64,000 bases of DNA from Candidatus Terasakiella magnetica (lineage in GTDB: Bacteria > Pseudomonadota > Alphaproteobacteria > Rhodospirillales > Terasakiellaceae). Under the pieces are notes generated by a model. It saw only the letters and a program-made list of their open reading frames with translations. It was not told the origin of the DNA and searched no databases. The position numbers and the translations under genes are program-made. Shown one piece after another: positions 26,375 to 34,643 of the stretch; the first letter of the stretch is position 1, and each line of letters opens with the position of its first letter. The stretch lies in contig NZ_FLYE01000046.1 in assembly GCF_900093605.1 (NCBI RefSeq), positions 124,001 to 188,000 on the forward strand, written 5' to 3'.

Positions 26375-26395
26375 TTTTGCTTAAAAAGAATAAAA

Positions 26396-26423
26396 AAAAA
26401 GAGGGTATGAATACCCTCTTTTT
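26396..26423 (-). terminator. Rho-independent terminator of flagellin
   Basis: A perfect 13-base inverted repeat (AAAAAGAGGGTAT with ATACCCTCTTTTT) with a two-base centre is flanked by A and T runs. It lies 22 bases after the flagellin stop and precedes the maf operon. The stem and a run of nine T on the minus strand make it a strong intrinsic terminator. Confidence 0.92.
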
Positions 26424-26444
26424 CTCAAAGTAACGTCATGGATC

Positions 26445-27641
26445 TTAACGGAAGAGACCCAAGATACCTTGTTCAGCTTGACCGGCGAAGGACAGAGCTT
26501 GAATACCAAGCTGTTGACGAGTTTGCAGAGCCAAGAGGTTAGCACCCTCTTCGTTCAGATCAGCAAGTGTCAACTTGTCACCACCAGATTGTAGCGTGTT
26601 CACATATTCTTCTGTGAATTCCAAGCGAGTTTGTAGCAAGGCTACGTTAGAACCAAGGTTCTGTGCTTTAGAACGCAGAGTAGTCAATGCAGAGTCAAGG
26701 TCAGTCAACATTGCGTTGATCTGAGTAGTGAGCTCTTTATCGAGAATACGAACACCTGCGGTGTCTGTCAGAGAAATTGCTGCAGCGTCAGAGTCAGCAC
26801 CAATTTTAACAGTGTTTGCCAGTGTTGATTCTGTAGCAGAAGCTGTACCGTTAACGGTCAGTGTTACAGCACCACCAGCAGACAATACGTGGCCACCTTG
26901 GAATGAAGCAGTTGTTTCCAAAGTACCAGCAGATGCCATTGTCAGTGTCAATGTTTTACCACCGAAGGACACTGTATAGTCACTAGAACTTGTGAGTGTG
27001 TAGTTCGTCTCACCCGCATAAGTCAGAGTAATCTTATCGCCTACTGAAATCGAAGATTCAGTTTGGAAAGCGTAAGAGAAGTTCAAGCTTGTTGCGTTTG
27101 TTGTGATAGCTAGTGCAGTTTGAGCTTTTTCAATGTTTAGACCGTTACGCTCAGTCGTGATATCTACTGAGTTTACAGTCAGAGTTGAAGAAGTCTCGTT
27201 AGAGAACTGAACAGTCAAAGTACTGCCAGTACCGTTTACGAGGTTCAAACCTTGGTATTCGGCATCAGTTGTCAGGTTACTGATTTGTGTACGAAGGTCG
27301 TTAAACTGGCTTACCAAGTCACCGATTTGTGTAGAAGTCGCGGATTTAGCAGAAAGGGCAAGACCTTTCAGCTGGTTTACGATGTCTTCAACAGCTTCGG
27401 TTGCATCCATAGCGGCAGTAACGGTAGAGATACCTTGGTCGATATCATCTTTTTTACTGTCAAAGTCAGACGCGCGGTCAGTCAGTGATTTAGCCTGGAA
27501 GAACTTAACTGGATCATCGATTGCAGATGCAACTTCAAGACCAGTGGACAGGCGTCCCTGTGTACGTTCAATAAGACCAGTTGTATTTTGAAGTGATAAT
27601 AGGCTGTCGCGTACAGCAGCTGATAGAGTTACGTCGCTCAT
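26445..27641 (-). CDS. fliC: Flagellin
   Basis: The 398-residue protein has the conserved flagellin ends: LSAAVRDSLLSLQNT, RLSTGLEVASAIDDP and GISTVTAAMDATEAVEDIV at the N-terminus, and LQTRQQLGIQALSFAG ending ILGLFR at the C-terminus. The middle (about residues 140-300) is Ser/Thr-rich beta structure and should carry O-glycans. It has AAAGGAG as ribosome site, its own promoter, a hairpin leader and a terminator, so it is a monocistronic unit. It is the only full flagellin in the window and lies among Maf, TPR-glycosyltransferase and FlaF genes. Confidence 0.97.
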   Translation of the reverse strand: MSDVTLSAAVRDSLLSLQNTTGLIERTQGRLSTGLEVASAIDDPVKFFQAKSLTDRASDFDSKKDDIDQGISTVTAAMDATEAVEDIVNQLKGLALSAKSATSTQIGDLVSQFNDLRTQISNLTTDAEYQGLNLVNGTGSTLTVQFSNETSSTLTVNSVDITTERNGLNIEKAQTALAITTNATSLNFSYAFQTESSISVGDKITLTYAGETNYTLTSSSDYTVSFGGKTLTLTMASAGTLETTASFQGGHVLSAGGAVTLTVNGTASATESTLANTVKIGADSDAAAISLTDTAGVRILDKELTTQINAMLTDLDSALTTLRSKAQNLGSNVALLQTRLEFTEEYVNTLQSGGDKLTLADLNEEGANLLALQTRQQLGIQALSFAGQAEQGILGLFR

Positions 27642-27672
27642 AGCTAATACTCCTTTCTAGAGTGTAAAGTGT

Positions 27673-27709
27673 CGGAGATTCTTCTCCGGCGTTCCGAATC
27701 TATTTCGGA
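27673..27709 (-). promoter_or_regulatory. Two hairpins in the flagellin mRNA leader
   Basis: Between the predicted transcription start (about 27711) and the ribosome site the minus strand has TCCGAA-ATAGA-TTCGGA (27693-27709), then CGGAGA-AGAA-TCTCCG (27673-27688). Both stems are perfect six-base repeats. In Caulobacter FlbT binds the flagellin leader and shortens mRNA life, and flbT and flaF are encoded in this window, so this leader is a candidate target. Confidence 0.6.
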
Positions 27710-27717
27710 TACCATGC

Positions 27718-27746
27718 ATTCTCTTATAAGTCGGCCTCAGAGTCAA
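27718..27746 (-). promoter_or_regulatory. Sigma-70-like flagellin promoter
   Basis: The minus strand has TTGACT (27741-27746), a 17-base spacer and GAGAAT (27718-27723). No -24/-12 element or clear sigma-28 motif is seen upstream of flagellin, unlike the hook and rod operons. Confidence 0.45.
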
Positions 27747-27763
27747 TGGGAAAATCATGCCCA

Positions 27764-29245
27764 TTACAGCTTTCTAATAAACTCTTCTAACTCAGGCAGC
27801 TTCTGGCTTACGACCTGTTCCCAGCTATGGTTTTTCGGGGCGCGAATGAGCCTCATGCAAGGGTATAAGCTTGTGCTGTTTCCGTGCAGTTTCCAACGCC
27901 AGTCTGGAATGGTCGGAATGAACAGCCATGTGGGCTTGTTTAAAGCGCCTGCGAGATGGGCAATTGCTGAATCGCAACAGATAACCATATCGACATTTTC
28001 AATAACAGCAGCAATGCGCGAGAGGCCGCGATTGCCTTCAAGAATGTCATCTTCAAGGTCTAAAAGAGGATGGGGGAAGTCTTTAATCTGGTCTGTGCCA
28101 TGCAGGCATTGCAAGCTGACCAAATCGACCCCGTCAATTGTTGCCAGAGGGCTGAGGTCTTTTAAGGGGATGGACCTTGCCACATCACGTGGATAGTTGG
28201 GGTTGCCCTGCCATGAGAGGCCGATTTTTTTGCCTTTAAGCCCGGCCATGCTCTTTGCGAAATGCTCAATGAGGTCAACAGGTGCCTGAAGGTAAGGTGT
28301 TTGGATAGGTGGGGTTTCAATGTTGCTATGGGTGCAAATGAAGGGAATATCCATCAGGGAAATCAGATAATCCGCCTCAGGCTGTGGCTGAGCCGTATCA
28401 TGGATGCGTATCGGGTTTTCTGCGCTATGGGGCAGGCTGCTGAGCAGTTCAATCAAATGGGCCTGAATATCCAAAATAACCTCAGCGCCCATTTCGTTTA
28501 AAGCTGTGGCATATCGGGCAAATTGGATGGTGTCGCCAATGCCTTGTTCCCATGTGAGCAACATTTTTTTACCAGCCACATCTTGGCCCTGCCATGTGGC
28601 ATAGTTGTTTTTAAAACGCTTGAAATGTGGCGGGTTATAGACATGTCGCCATGCATAATGGGGCCAGGCTTCTTTTTGGCGATCAAGCGACAGAAGCAAC
28701 AGGCCATAGTAAAAATGCTGTTCTGCGTTTTTGGGTTCTTTTTCCAGCAGTTTCTCAAAAACATCTACAGCCTCTTCTTGGGGTCCATGAAACATATAGG
28801 CAAAAGCAAGCCGCTTCATATATTCGGTTTCATCAGGAAAAGCGGTATGTAGGAGCTTATATTGATCAATCGCTTCATCAAGTTCACCTGCAAACCATTG
28901 CTCATTTGCTAAAAGCAGACGTGTTTCTGCATGGTTTGGATTTAACCGGCTGGTGATTTTTAGATGTTTAAGTTCTTCACTTCGCTTGCCAATAGCCCCA
29001 AGTGTTCTCGCATATAATAAGTGATAGGCAGTGTTCTTCGGCTCATGACGAATGGCGAGTTTGGCAAACTCATTTGCTTCTTGGGGGTGATTAAGGCGGA
29101 AGTAGCAGCTTGAAAGATGGGCATAGGCAAAGGCATTTTTGGGCTCAAGCGTGATTACGTCTTTATAAAGGGCAATCGCATCTCCCATTTTCTGTAGGCC
29201 TTCAAAGTGAAGGGCCTGATCCAATAACATTTTTGCATCTGCCAT
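27764..29245 (-). CDS. TPR-domain glycosyltransferase (GT9-like C-terminus)
   Basis: Residues 1-220 are TPR repeats (for example NAFAYAHLSSCYFRLNHP and its repeats at 34-residue spacing). The second half is a GT-B fold like ADP-heptosyltransferases: KMLLTWEQGIGDTIQFARY with the GDT motif, GLSWQGNP, and the donor-site block CCDSAIAHLAGALNKPTWLF ending PDWRW. This architecture matches FlmG-type flagellin glycosyltransferases, in which the TPR half docks on flagellin. It is encoded just upstream of flagellin on the same strand, with a homologue directly before it. Confidence 0.8.
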   Translation of the reverse strand: MADAKMLLDQALHFEGLQKMGDAIALYKDVITLEPKNAFAYAHLSSCYFRLNHPQEANEFAKLAIRHEPKNTAYHLLYARTLGAIGKRSEELKHLKITSRLNPNHAETRLLLANEQWFAGELDEAIDQYKLLHTAFPDETEYMKRLAFAYMFHGPQEEAVDVFEKLLEKEPKNAEQHFYYGLLLLSLDRQKEAWPHYAWRHVYNPPHFKRFKNNYATWQGQDVAGKKMLLTWEQGIGDTIQFARYATALNEMGAEVILDIQAHLIELLSSLPHSAENPIRIHDTAQPQPEADYLISLMDIPFICTHSNIETPPIQTPYLQAPVDLIEHFAKSMAGLKGKKIGLSWQGNPNYPRDVARSIPLKDLSPLATIDGVDLVSLQCLHGTDQIKDFPHPLLDLEDDILEGNRGLSRIAAVIENVDMVICCDSAIAHLAGALNKPTWLFIPTIPDWRWKLHGNSTSLYPCMRLIRAPKNHSWEQVVSQKLPELEEFIRKL

Positions 29246-29264
29246 AATCGTCTTTGCCCCCTTT

Positions 29265-30728
29265 TTAGCGCGCGTTCAACTCTTTTAATGCATGTTGCAC
29301 ATTTAGGAAGGTGTTTGTCCAGTCTCGCGGCGTTTTTTGTTTAAAAATCCGAATGTTAGGATACAGGCTTGATCTTTCTTCATCATGAAACCATCGCCAG
29401 TCTGGTGGTCTATGCAAGATCAACCATGTGGGAATATTTAACTGGCCGCAAAGATGGGCAACCGAGGTATCCACCGTAATCACCAGATCAAGACTTTTGA
29501 TCAGGTGAGCTGTATCAAGATAGTCGCTTTGAGGTGTAAGCACATGTTTTACATTTAGGTCTGCATCTAAATGGTCGGGGACAAGGTTGGTCCATTCAAA
29601 AGTTTGATTGTCTTTGATCAGTTTTTCAAAATGGTTAAAACCCGGTGTCCTTAAATGATTGTTGGCAAAACTTGGTGAACCTGTCCAGCAAAGACCAATA
29701 TGTTTGGCGCTTTTTATATAAGGCGAGAGACTGGTGTTTTGAGTAGGGTCGTCAAGCTTGAGGCGGTGGGGGAGGCTCAGTAAGGGGCATTGGCGCCAAT
29801 AACTTGCAAGGGGCTGGTTAAACCCAATTGCAGAAATGTTATAGGATTTGAAATAACGTACCAAGGAGGGATGGCATAACAGGTCATACTCAATATGTTG
29901 TTCATCTAAGATTTTCAGATAGCTTGAAAAATGGAGTGTATCGCCTGCACCTTGTTCACTGTAAATCAAGATTTTGCCACCTTTTGGATTTTCACCGATA
30001 GAAAGCTCAGGGGCAATATTATAAGATGGGGCACCTGTACGTTTTAAGCGCCATTCAAAGGTCGCAAAGCCTTTGGTGTTTTCGTGTTCTCTCAAGAGAA
30101 GCTGGGCATATTCATATTGGGCTTCAATATGGGTAGGCTCTTTGTGAAGGGCCCTTTCCAAGGCACGGCGACATATATCAAGCTGATCAAGGTCGCGGGC
30201 CACAAGGGCTAGCTGATAGAGGTCTTGCACGCTTTCTTGTTGTGATTTTTCTATATCAATATAGCATTCAAGTGCTTTTTTATTTTCATCAAGCTGGACG
30301 TAAGCAAGGGCAAGCGCGCGTTTGGGCGCAGGGGCTGTAGGGTCCAGTTTTAAAACATCTACAAAACACTCAGCGGCGGTTTGAAACTGGTTTGATTTCA
30401 GGGCTGTAGTGCCCAGATTATGCAGGAAAACAGGATCGTTTTTATGGACTTCCTTGCAAGAAATCCAAGCCTTGAGAGCCTGTTCTGGCTGTTGGCTCAG
30501 GGCGTAAAAGGTGCCAAGGTTTTTATAGAAACGCGGATCATTCGAGCTGAGTGAGACAGCCTTTTTTTGCTGGATAATCGCCTCATCCATTTTGCCCATG
30601 GAGGACAAGCAGATGGCATAAGATTCACAAAGATCGGCACTATCCAAAGGGCTGCTTTTACAGAGTTGGGCAGCCTTGCCTATTTCACCGTTGCGAATAT
30701 GGCTTTGGATGGTGCGGATCAGGTTCAT
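29265..30728 (-). CDS. TPR-domain glycosyltransferase (GT9-like), paralogue
   Basis: The layout repeats that of the next gene: TPR units over residues 1-225 (SNDPRFYKNLGTFYALSQQP is one), then KILIYSEQGAGDTLHFSSYL with GDT, IGLCWTGSP, and TVDTSVAHLCGQLNIPTWLI ending PDWRW. The two proteins are about the same length (487 and 493 residues) but clearly diverged, so they probably use different donors or acceptors. It starts six bases after the upstream GT-A gene ends and is followed by the paralogue after 19 bases. Confidence 0.78.
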   Translation of the reverse strand: MNLIRTIQSHIRNGEIGKAAQLCKSSPLDSADLCESYAICLSSMGKMDEAIIQQKKAVSLSSNDPRFYKNLGTFYALSQQPEQALKAWISCKEVHKNDPVFLHNLGTTALKSNQFQTAAECFVDVLKLDPTAPAPKRALALAYVQLDENKKALECYIDIEKSQQESVQDLYQLALVARDLDQLDICRRALERALHKEPTHIEAQYEYAQLLLREHENTKGFATFEWRLKRTGAPSYNIAPELSIGENPKGGKILIYSEQGAGDTLHFSSYLKILDEQHIEYDLLCHPSLVRYFKSYNISAIGFNQPLASYWRQCPLLSLPHRLKLDDPTQNTSLSPYIKSAKHIGLCWTGSPSFANNHLRTPGFNHFEKLIKDNQTFEWTNLVPDHLDADLNVKHVLTPQSDYLDTAHLIKSLDLVITVDTSVAHLCGQLNIPTWLILHRPPDWRWFHDEERSSLYPNIRIFKQKTPRDWTNTFLNVQHALKELNAR

Positions 30729-30734
30729 TCGTTC

Positions 30735-31625
30735 TTATAGGTTGGCTTTATGTTTACCAATGATAAATTCCTGACGTGGTGCGTCTCTTTCAATCTGCAC
30801 AGTCACGTCTGGGTGCTTAGCCCCCGGGATAACCATTTGCATATAGCCACGTGTTTCACCTTCAATAAAATGAAGGAAGAAGGAATTGATGAAGATGGAG
30901 TTCACCATATGGAAGAGTTGTTTGGTATCCATCACCGTACCTGTGACATACATGTAAGGTGCGCTGTGGATGAGTTCCAGATCAAATAGCTTGTTAAAGC
31001 GACCGTCAATGCCATGGCAGAGATCGTTTTTCAGCAGGTGATAAGAAAGCGGAATATTTTCTTTGGCGCTGAACGGGTTCTCTTCATATGTGTCATAGAC
31101 TTCACGAAGAATTTTGCCATGTTCCGGTTTAAGAACCATGACACCTGTGTTGATCAGATCGTCTACATCACCGGGAAGGCCTGCGCGCTCATAGCGTTCA
31201 CTAAAGGAAATATTTCCAGCTTGGCGAATGGTCTGGCTAGCGTTTTGTCTTAAGGTGCGCGCAAAGCCGCCATCAAGCATTTCAGGTGAGTAGGTTTCAT
31301 TATATCGAACAACACCGATTTTATCGGAATTGTTTGAGTCAACAATACAAGGGGCGGTCACAAAGTTAATGGCAATGTCTGTATCAATCCACACAAGGTC
31401 TTCATAGCCTTGGGTTTCTTCAGCCTCAAGGATCAAAAGCTTTTGCCAGTGCGGTGTGCGAGGGATTTCGCGTGGGGTTTCATCAAGCCAGCGTTTGATG
31501 ACGATGATGTCATAGCCATGTTTTTCAGCGTAAGGTCCCCATGTGTTTTTACAATATTTGTCCCAAAGTTGTTCGTAACGCTCACCAATTGCCAATGTGA
31601 CAAGGGCTTTTTTATTCTTAGGCAT
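30735..31625 (-). CDS. GT-A fold glycosyltransferase-like protein
   Basis: A 296-residue protein with a probable DxD metal site in DLVWIDTDIAI near residue 80. The preceding WQKLLILEAEE and the later NTGVMVLKPEH follow the order of GMA12/MNN10-type (GT34) and related enzymes. DxD glycosyltransferases use a metal-bound nucleotide sugar. It sits between a methyltransferase and two TPR-glycosyltransferases, consistent with extending or capping the flagellin glycan. Family assignment is tentative. Confidence 0.6.
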   Translation of the reverse strand: MPKNKKALVTLAIGERYEQLWDKYCKNTWGPYAEKHGYDIIVIKRWLDETPREIPRTPHWQKLLILEAEETQGYEDLVWIDTDIAINFVTAPCIVDSNNSDKIGVVRYNETYSPEMLDGGFARTLRQNASQTIRQAGNISFSERYERAGLPGDVDDLINTGVMVLKPEHGKILREVYDTYEENPFSAKENIPLSYHLLKNDLCHGIDGRFNKLFDLELIHSAPYMYVTGTVMDTKQLFHMVNSIFINSFFLHFIEGETRGYMQMVIPGAKHPDVTVQIERDAPRQEFIIGKHKANL

Positions 31626-31653
31626 AATCAGATCCTATCTTTGAAGAAACGGC

Positions 31654-32388
31654 TTAATCGTCATCTTTTAAGGTGAATGTGGGAATGGCACGGGCTTGGT
31701 CATTCATAAAGACAGTGCGGTGCTCAAACTTCATTTTATCTGGGAAATCCGGCAGGTTGATTGCGCTGGAGGCTGTCATAAAACAAGATCCAAGCAAATG
31801 CTGGACAACAGGGCTATCGGGCGTGCGTGATAACACATACGTCGGATAATTTTCCCACGTCATTAAAACGAATTGGTAGTTATATTTTTCAACAAACTCA
31901 TTTACGGCTTCAACCACACCAAATTTCATTCTTCTTGCTTCTGCATGGTTGGTGAAATCGTGACCAAGGATAAGGCCATCATCCTTAATTTTCATGTGAA
32001 AGGCTTCAAGGTCTGCTTTGACGCCTTCATAGCTGTGTAACCCATCAATGAAAATCCAGTCACAGCTTTTATCTTCAAACTGGTCAGCTACATTGGTTGA
32101 ATAATCTCGGTGCATATGGACGCGCCCGGCATTGATCATGCTTTGAAAGCGTTTCTGCACATCCTGAAAACGCTGTTCTTGTTCATTATCTTCAACATTA
32201 TTGGCATCTGTTGAATAATCGTCGCGCTGTTGGAATTCCCAAGGATCAATCAGATGGAGTTCTTTGGGATTATTCTGTAGGAGAATTTCATGGGAAAACT
32301 CACCCTTGGCGACACCAATTTCGATGACGCGGCCATTTTGTGGCAAAAAAGGGAGAATTTGTTTTCGATTGTTGGGAACGAGATGCAT
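31654..32388 (-). CDS. Methyltransf_24-type SAM methyltransferase
   Basis: Motif I is RVIEIGVAKGEFSHEIL near residue 20, with LHLIDPW as the acidic motif II. A DWIFIDGLHSYEGVKADLEAF block is characteristic of Methyltransf_24 enzymes of surface-glycan clusters, with GHDF following. I start at ATG 32388 behind GGGG; an upstream TTG at 32415 has no ribosome site. It is probably a glycan O-methyltransferase, the third methyltransferase of the window. It begins the unit that runs through the GT-A and TPR-glycosyltransferase genes. Confidence 0.78.
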   Translation of the reverse strand: MHLVPNNRKQILPFLPQNGRVIEIGVAKGEFSHEILLQNNPKELHLIDPWEFQQRDDYSTDANNVEDNEQEQRFQDVQKRFQSMINAGRVHMHRDYSTNVADQFEDKSCDWIFIDGLHSYEGVKADLEAFHMKIKDDGLILGHDFTNHAEARRMKFGVVEAVNEFVEKYNYQFVLMTWENYPTYVLSRTPDSPVVQHLLGSCFMTASSAINLPDFPDKMKFEHRTVFMNDQARAIPTFTLKDDD

Positions 32389-32475
32389 GAAAACCCCAAA
32401 ATATAAGAACAGCAAAAAATATCTTTATGCCCCGCATAGAAAGAGGCATTTCGCAGTCTTACATGGAAAGGTTAA

Positions 32476-33282
32476 TTAAGAGATAATATCAATAACAGTA
32501 CCTTTTTGACTGTTATTTTGCTGGATGCTATCAGCGAGTTGCTGGGCCGCACTTGCGCCAACCTCAAAGGCAACCGAGAGATAGGTCAGGAAGTGACCAT
32601 AATCTTTTTGCAAATCTTCAATTTCCTGAATGGCTTCTGTACGTTCAGCCATTTGATCAGCATTCACTTGAATGTCGATACTGGTCAGGCGTGATTGCAA
32701 TTCCGTACTCACGCTATAGGCCGTATCACGGTTGATTTCCATGACAGTAAAGGTGGCAAGCAGTGAGTTTTGTAAATCCAAAACCGCATCACTGCGGGTG
32801 CTATCATCAGCATAATCGGCATAATCTGTTAGACCGGAGCCATTTTCACGATACTGGTAAAAACCGTCCTTAACGTTAAGGCCAGCCGCAGCGCCATTTA
32901 CATCTTTAATGGAGTTGAGCATGAGGTCGTCAAGCTCTTCCTTATATTTGTTGAAGTCTGTTGCATTGTTGTTTTCATCGGCTTCAACAAGCTTTTCAAC
33001 AAGGGCAAGGGATTCGTTAAGCACATCGGCATTATGCTGTGTATCTTTACCAAACTTACCCACATGCTGGAGCGCACGTCCAAGTTTGTTATGTTCTAAT
33101 GTAAGGAAAGCATCAACTTTGTTGATGTCACGGTCCATGACCTCGTTGATTTTAACATCAAGTTGATCCAGCAACGCATTTTGCAGCATTGCAAAGCCCA
33201 TCTCAAATTGGGGGCGAGCCGCAGCACTTTGGACTGCTGAAAACGATTTTGCAAAATCGCCGGGACCTAGGATACCAGTCAT
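32476..33282 (-). CDS. Uncharacterised flagellar-locus protein, possibly flagellin-like
   Basis: I do not recognise this 268-residue protein as a named family. It is almost entirely helical, with no signal peptide. The order of segments recalls flagellin: an N-terminal helix pair with FNKYKEELDDLMLNSI, then AAAGLNVKDGF, and a C-terminal pair with LQSRLTSIDIQVNADQ and HFLTYLSVAFEVGASA. It lies next to flbT and glycosylation genes. A minor filament or export-related protein is a guess; remote-homology search would decide. Confidence 0.5.
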   Translation of the reverse strand: MTGILGPGDFAKSFSAVQSAAARPQFEMGFAMLQNALLDQLDVKINEVMDRDINKVDAFLTLEHNKLGRALQHVGKFGKDTQHNADVLNESLALVEKLVEADENNNATDFNKYKEELDDLMLNSIKDVNGAAAGLNVKDGFYQYRENGSGLTDYADYADDSTRSDAVLDLQNSLLATFTVMEINRDTAYSVSTELQSRLTSIDIQVNADQMAERTEAIQEIEDLQKDYGHFLTYLSVAFEVGASAAQQLADSIQQNNSQKGTVIDIIS

Positions 33283-33406
33283 GATCTTATCCTAACTTTC
33301 TGTTTTCAAGAGATCACATTAAACACGATGGGATACTTCCCACAGACAATAATACTATCATGCAGGTTAACAAAAGGCTAGGGATATTGCGCTTTCAGGT
33401 GTTTTT

Positions 33407-33808
33407 TTAGCCCAGTGAAATACCAGCTGATTTGAGCACTTTTTCTTCATGTTCAATCAGGTGTGCGGCCTCTTTCAAGGCTTTATAAATCTGGTCACCC
33501 TCTACTAACTCTTTGATTTTTTGGACAATTTCTAAAGAGCTTGGTGTGGCTTGTAAAAAATCAGCAAGGTATTTATCAAAAGCGTGCAGGAATTCGCCTT
33601 CTTTTTCCTTGAAAATATATGCCCCTTGTAGGGAGAAATAAACGCGTTTTGCCGGCGTTTTTGCATCGGCTTGCTGCATAATTTCCTTGCCACGGAGAAT
33701 CGCAGCTTCATTATGGATAATGATTTTCGAGTTCGGGCTGGCCATTTCGATCACAGCGCCGTTGATAATCATGCGGTCACCGTGTTTAAGGTCAATCGTT
33801 AAGGGCAC
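33407..33808 (-). CDS. flbT: Flagellin mRNA regulator FlbT
   Basis: The 133-residue protein follows FlbT closely: MPLTIDLKHGDRMIINGAV, then KIIIHNEAAILRGKEIM, AKRVYFSLQGAYIF and helices at the C-terminus. FlbT binds the 5' leader of flagellin mRNA in Caulobacter and limits its translation until the hook is complete. It starts with GTG 33808 behind AAGAAGGA. It lies downstream of pseB-pseF and is accompanied in this window by two FlaF proteins, its usual functional partner. Confidence 0.9.
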   Translation of the reverse strand: MPLTIDLKHGDRMIINGAVIEMASPNSKIIIHNEAAILRGKEIMQQADAKTPAKRVYFSLQGAYIFKEKEGEFLHAFDKYLADFLQATPSSLEIVQKIKELVEGDQIYKALKEAAHLIEHEEKVLKSAGISLG

Positions 33809-33908
33809 TTTTAAATTCCTTCTTTAAAATAGTCAGCCTGTAAAAAACGCAGGTAATGGTAAAGAAAACGGGCTTGAAGAACAACAGTTAGAAACGAGTT
33901 TATTGTCT

Positions 33909-34637
33909 TTATCTCGATTTATCGTGTAAGTGATGATTGATTTCACTGATTTCTGGCTGCTTTTCAAGGAGTTTCAGTATGTCATCTGTTGTTGCATTGA
34001 CCAAATCGGGAAGCTTTTGAGCCAAGGCTCTAAAAAACTCGAGGTCTTCAGGGTAGTCTAATGTCCAGCGATGCTGACGTAAATCTGTTGGGCTGGGTAG
34101 ATTTACAAGTTTGATATCTGAGTGCGTGCGAATAAAGGGCATGACATGTTCACGGTGAAAAGGCTCTGTTGCCTCATCATCTGCGCGTCTTAGCCATTCA
34201 TAAGAGGTCACTTCCGTATCAAAACCATGGGGCCAGCTTGGTGGGGCATTGTTACAGGCAAAGTCTGCACCGGATTGTTCAAAAAGTTTTAAGGTCTGGC
34301 TTGAAATATCGGGATCAACCAACGGGCAGTCACTGGTGATGCGGATGATGGTTTTGGCTTGTGTTGCATCAGCAGCCATACGATAGCGTTTAAGCACATC
34401 ATCTTGGGGGCCGCGCACAACCGTTGTGCCACATTTTTCAGCTTCACGTGCAATGGCGTCATCTTGGGCAAGGTCTGGGATTGCACAGCAGACATCATCA
34501 ATACCTTTAATGCGCTGACAGCGTGCAATCGCATGATGAAGGGCGCTTATGGGGCCGATTTTTTCAAGCGTCTTGCCCGGCAGGCGGGTAGAGCCAAACC
34601 GGGCTTGAATGATAACAACTGTGCGCATATGGGCCAT
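33909..34637 (-). CDS. pseF: Cytidylyltransferase, PseF/SpsF-like
   Basis: IIQARFGSTRLPGK at the N-terminus is the nucleotide-binding signature of the SpsF/CMP-nonulosonate synthetase group (CTP_transf_3), followed by ITSDCPLVDPDI with the metal-binding Asp. It begins six bases after the pseB stop. In a pseudaminic acid pathway it would activate the sugar as CMP-Pse for Maf or FlmG-type transferases. The SpsF group is broader than PseF, so the symbol rests on the pseB neighbour. Confidence 0.72.
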   Translation of the reverse strand: MAHMRTVVIIQARFGSTRLPGKTLEKIGPISALHHAIARCQRIKGIDDVCCAIPDLAQDDAIAREAEKCGTTVVRGPQDDVLKRYRMAADATQAKTIIRITSDCPLVDPDISSQTLKLFEQSGADFACNNAPPSWPHGFDTEVTSYEWLRRADDEATEPFHREHVMPFIRTHSDIKLVNLPSPTDLRQHRWTLDYPEDLEFFRALAQKLPDLVNATTDDILKLLEKQPEISEINHHLHDKSR

Positions 34638-34643
34638 GGCTTT

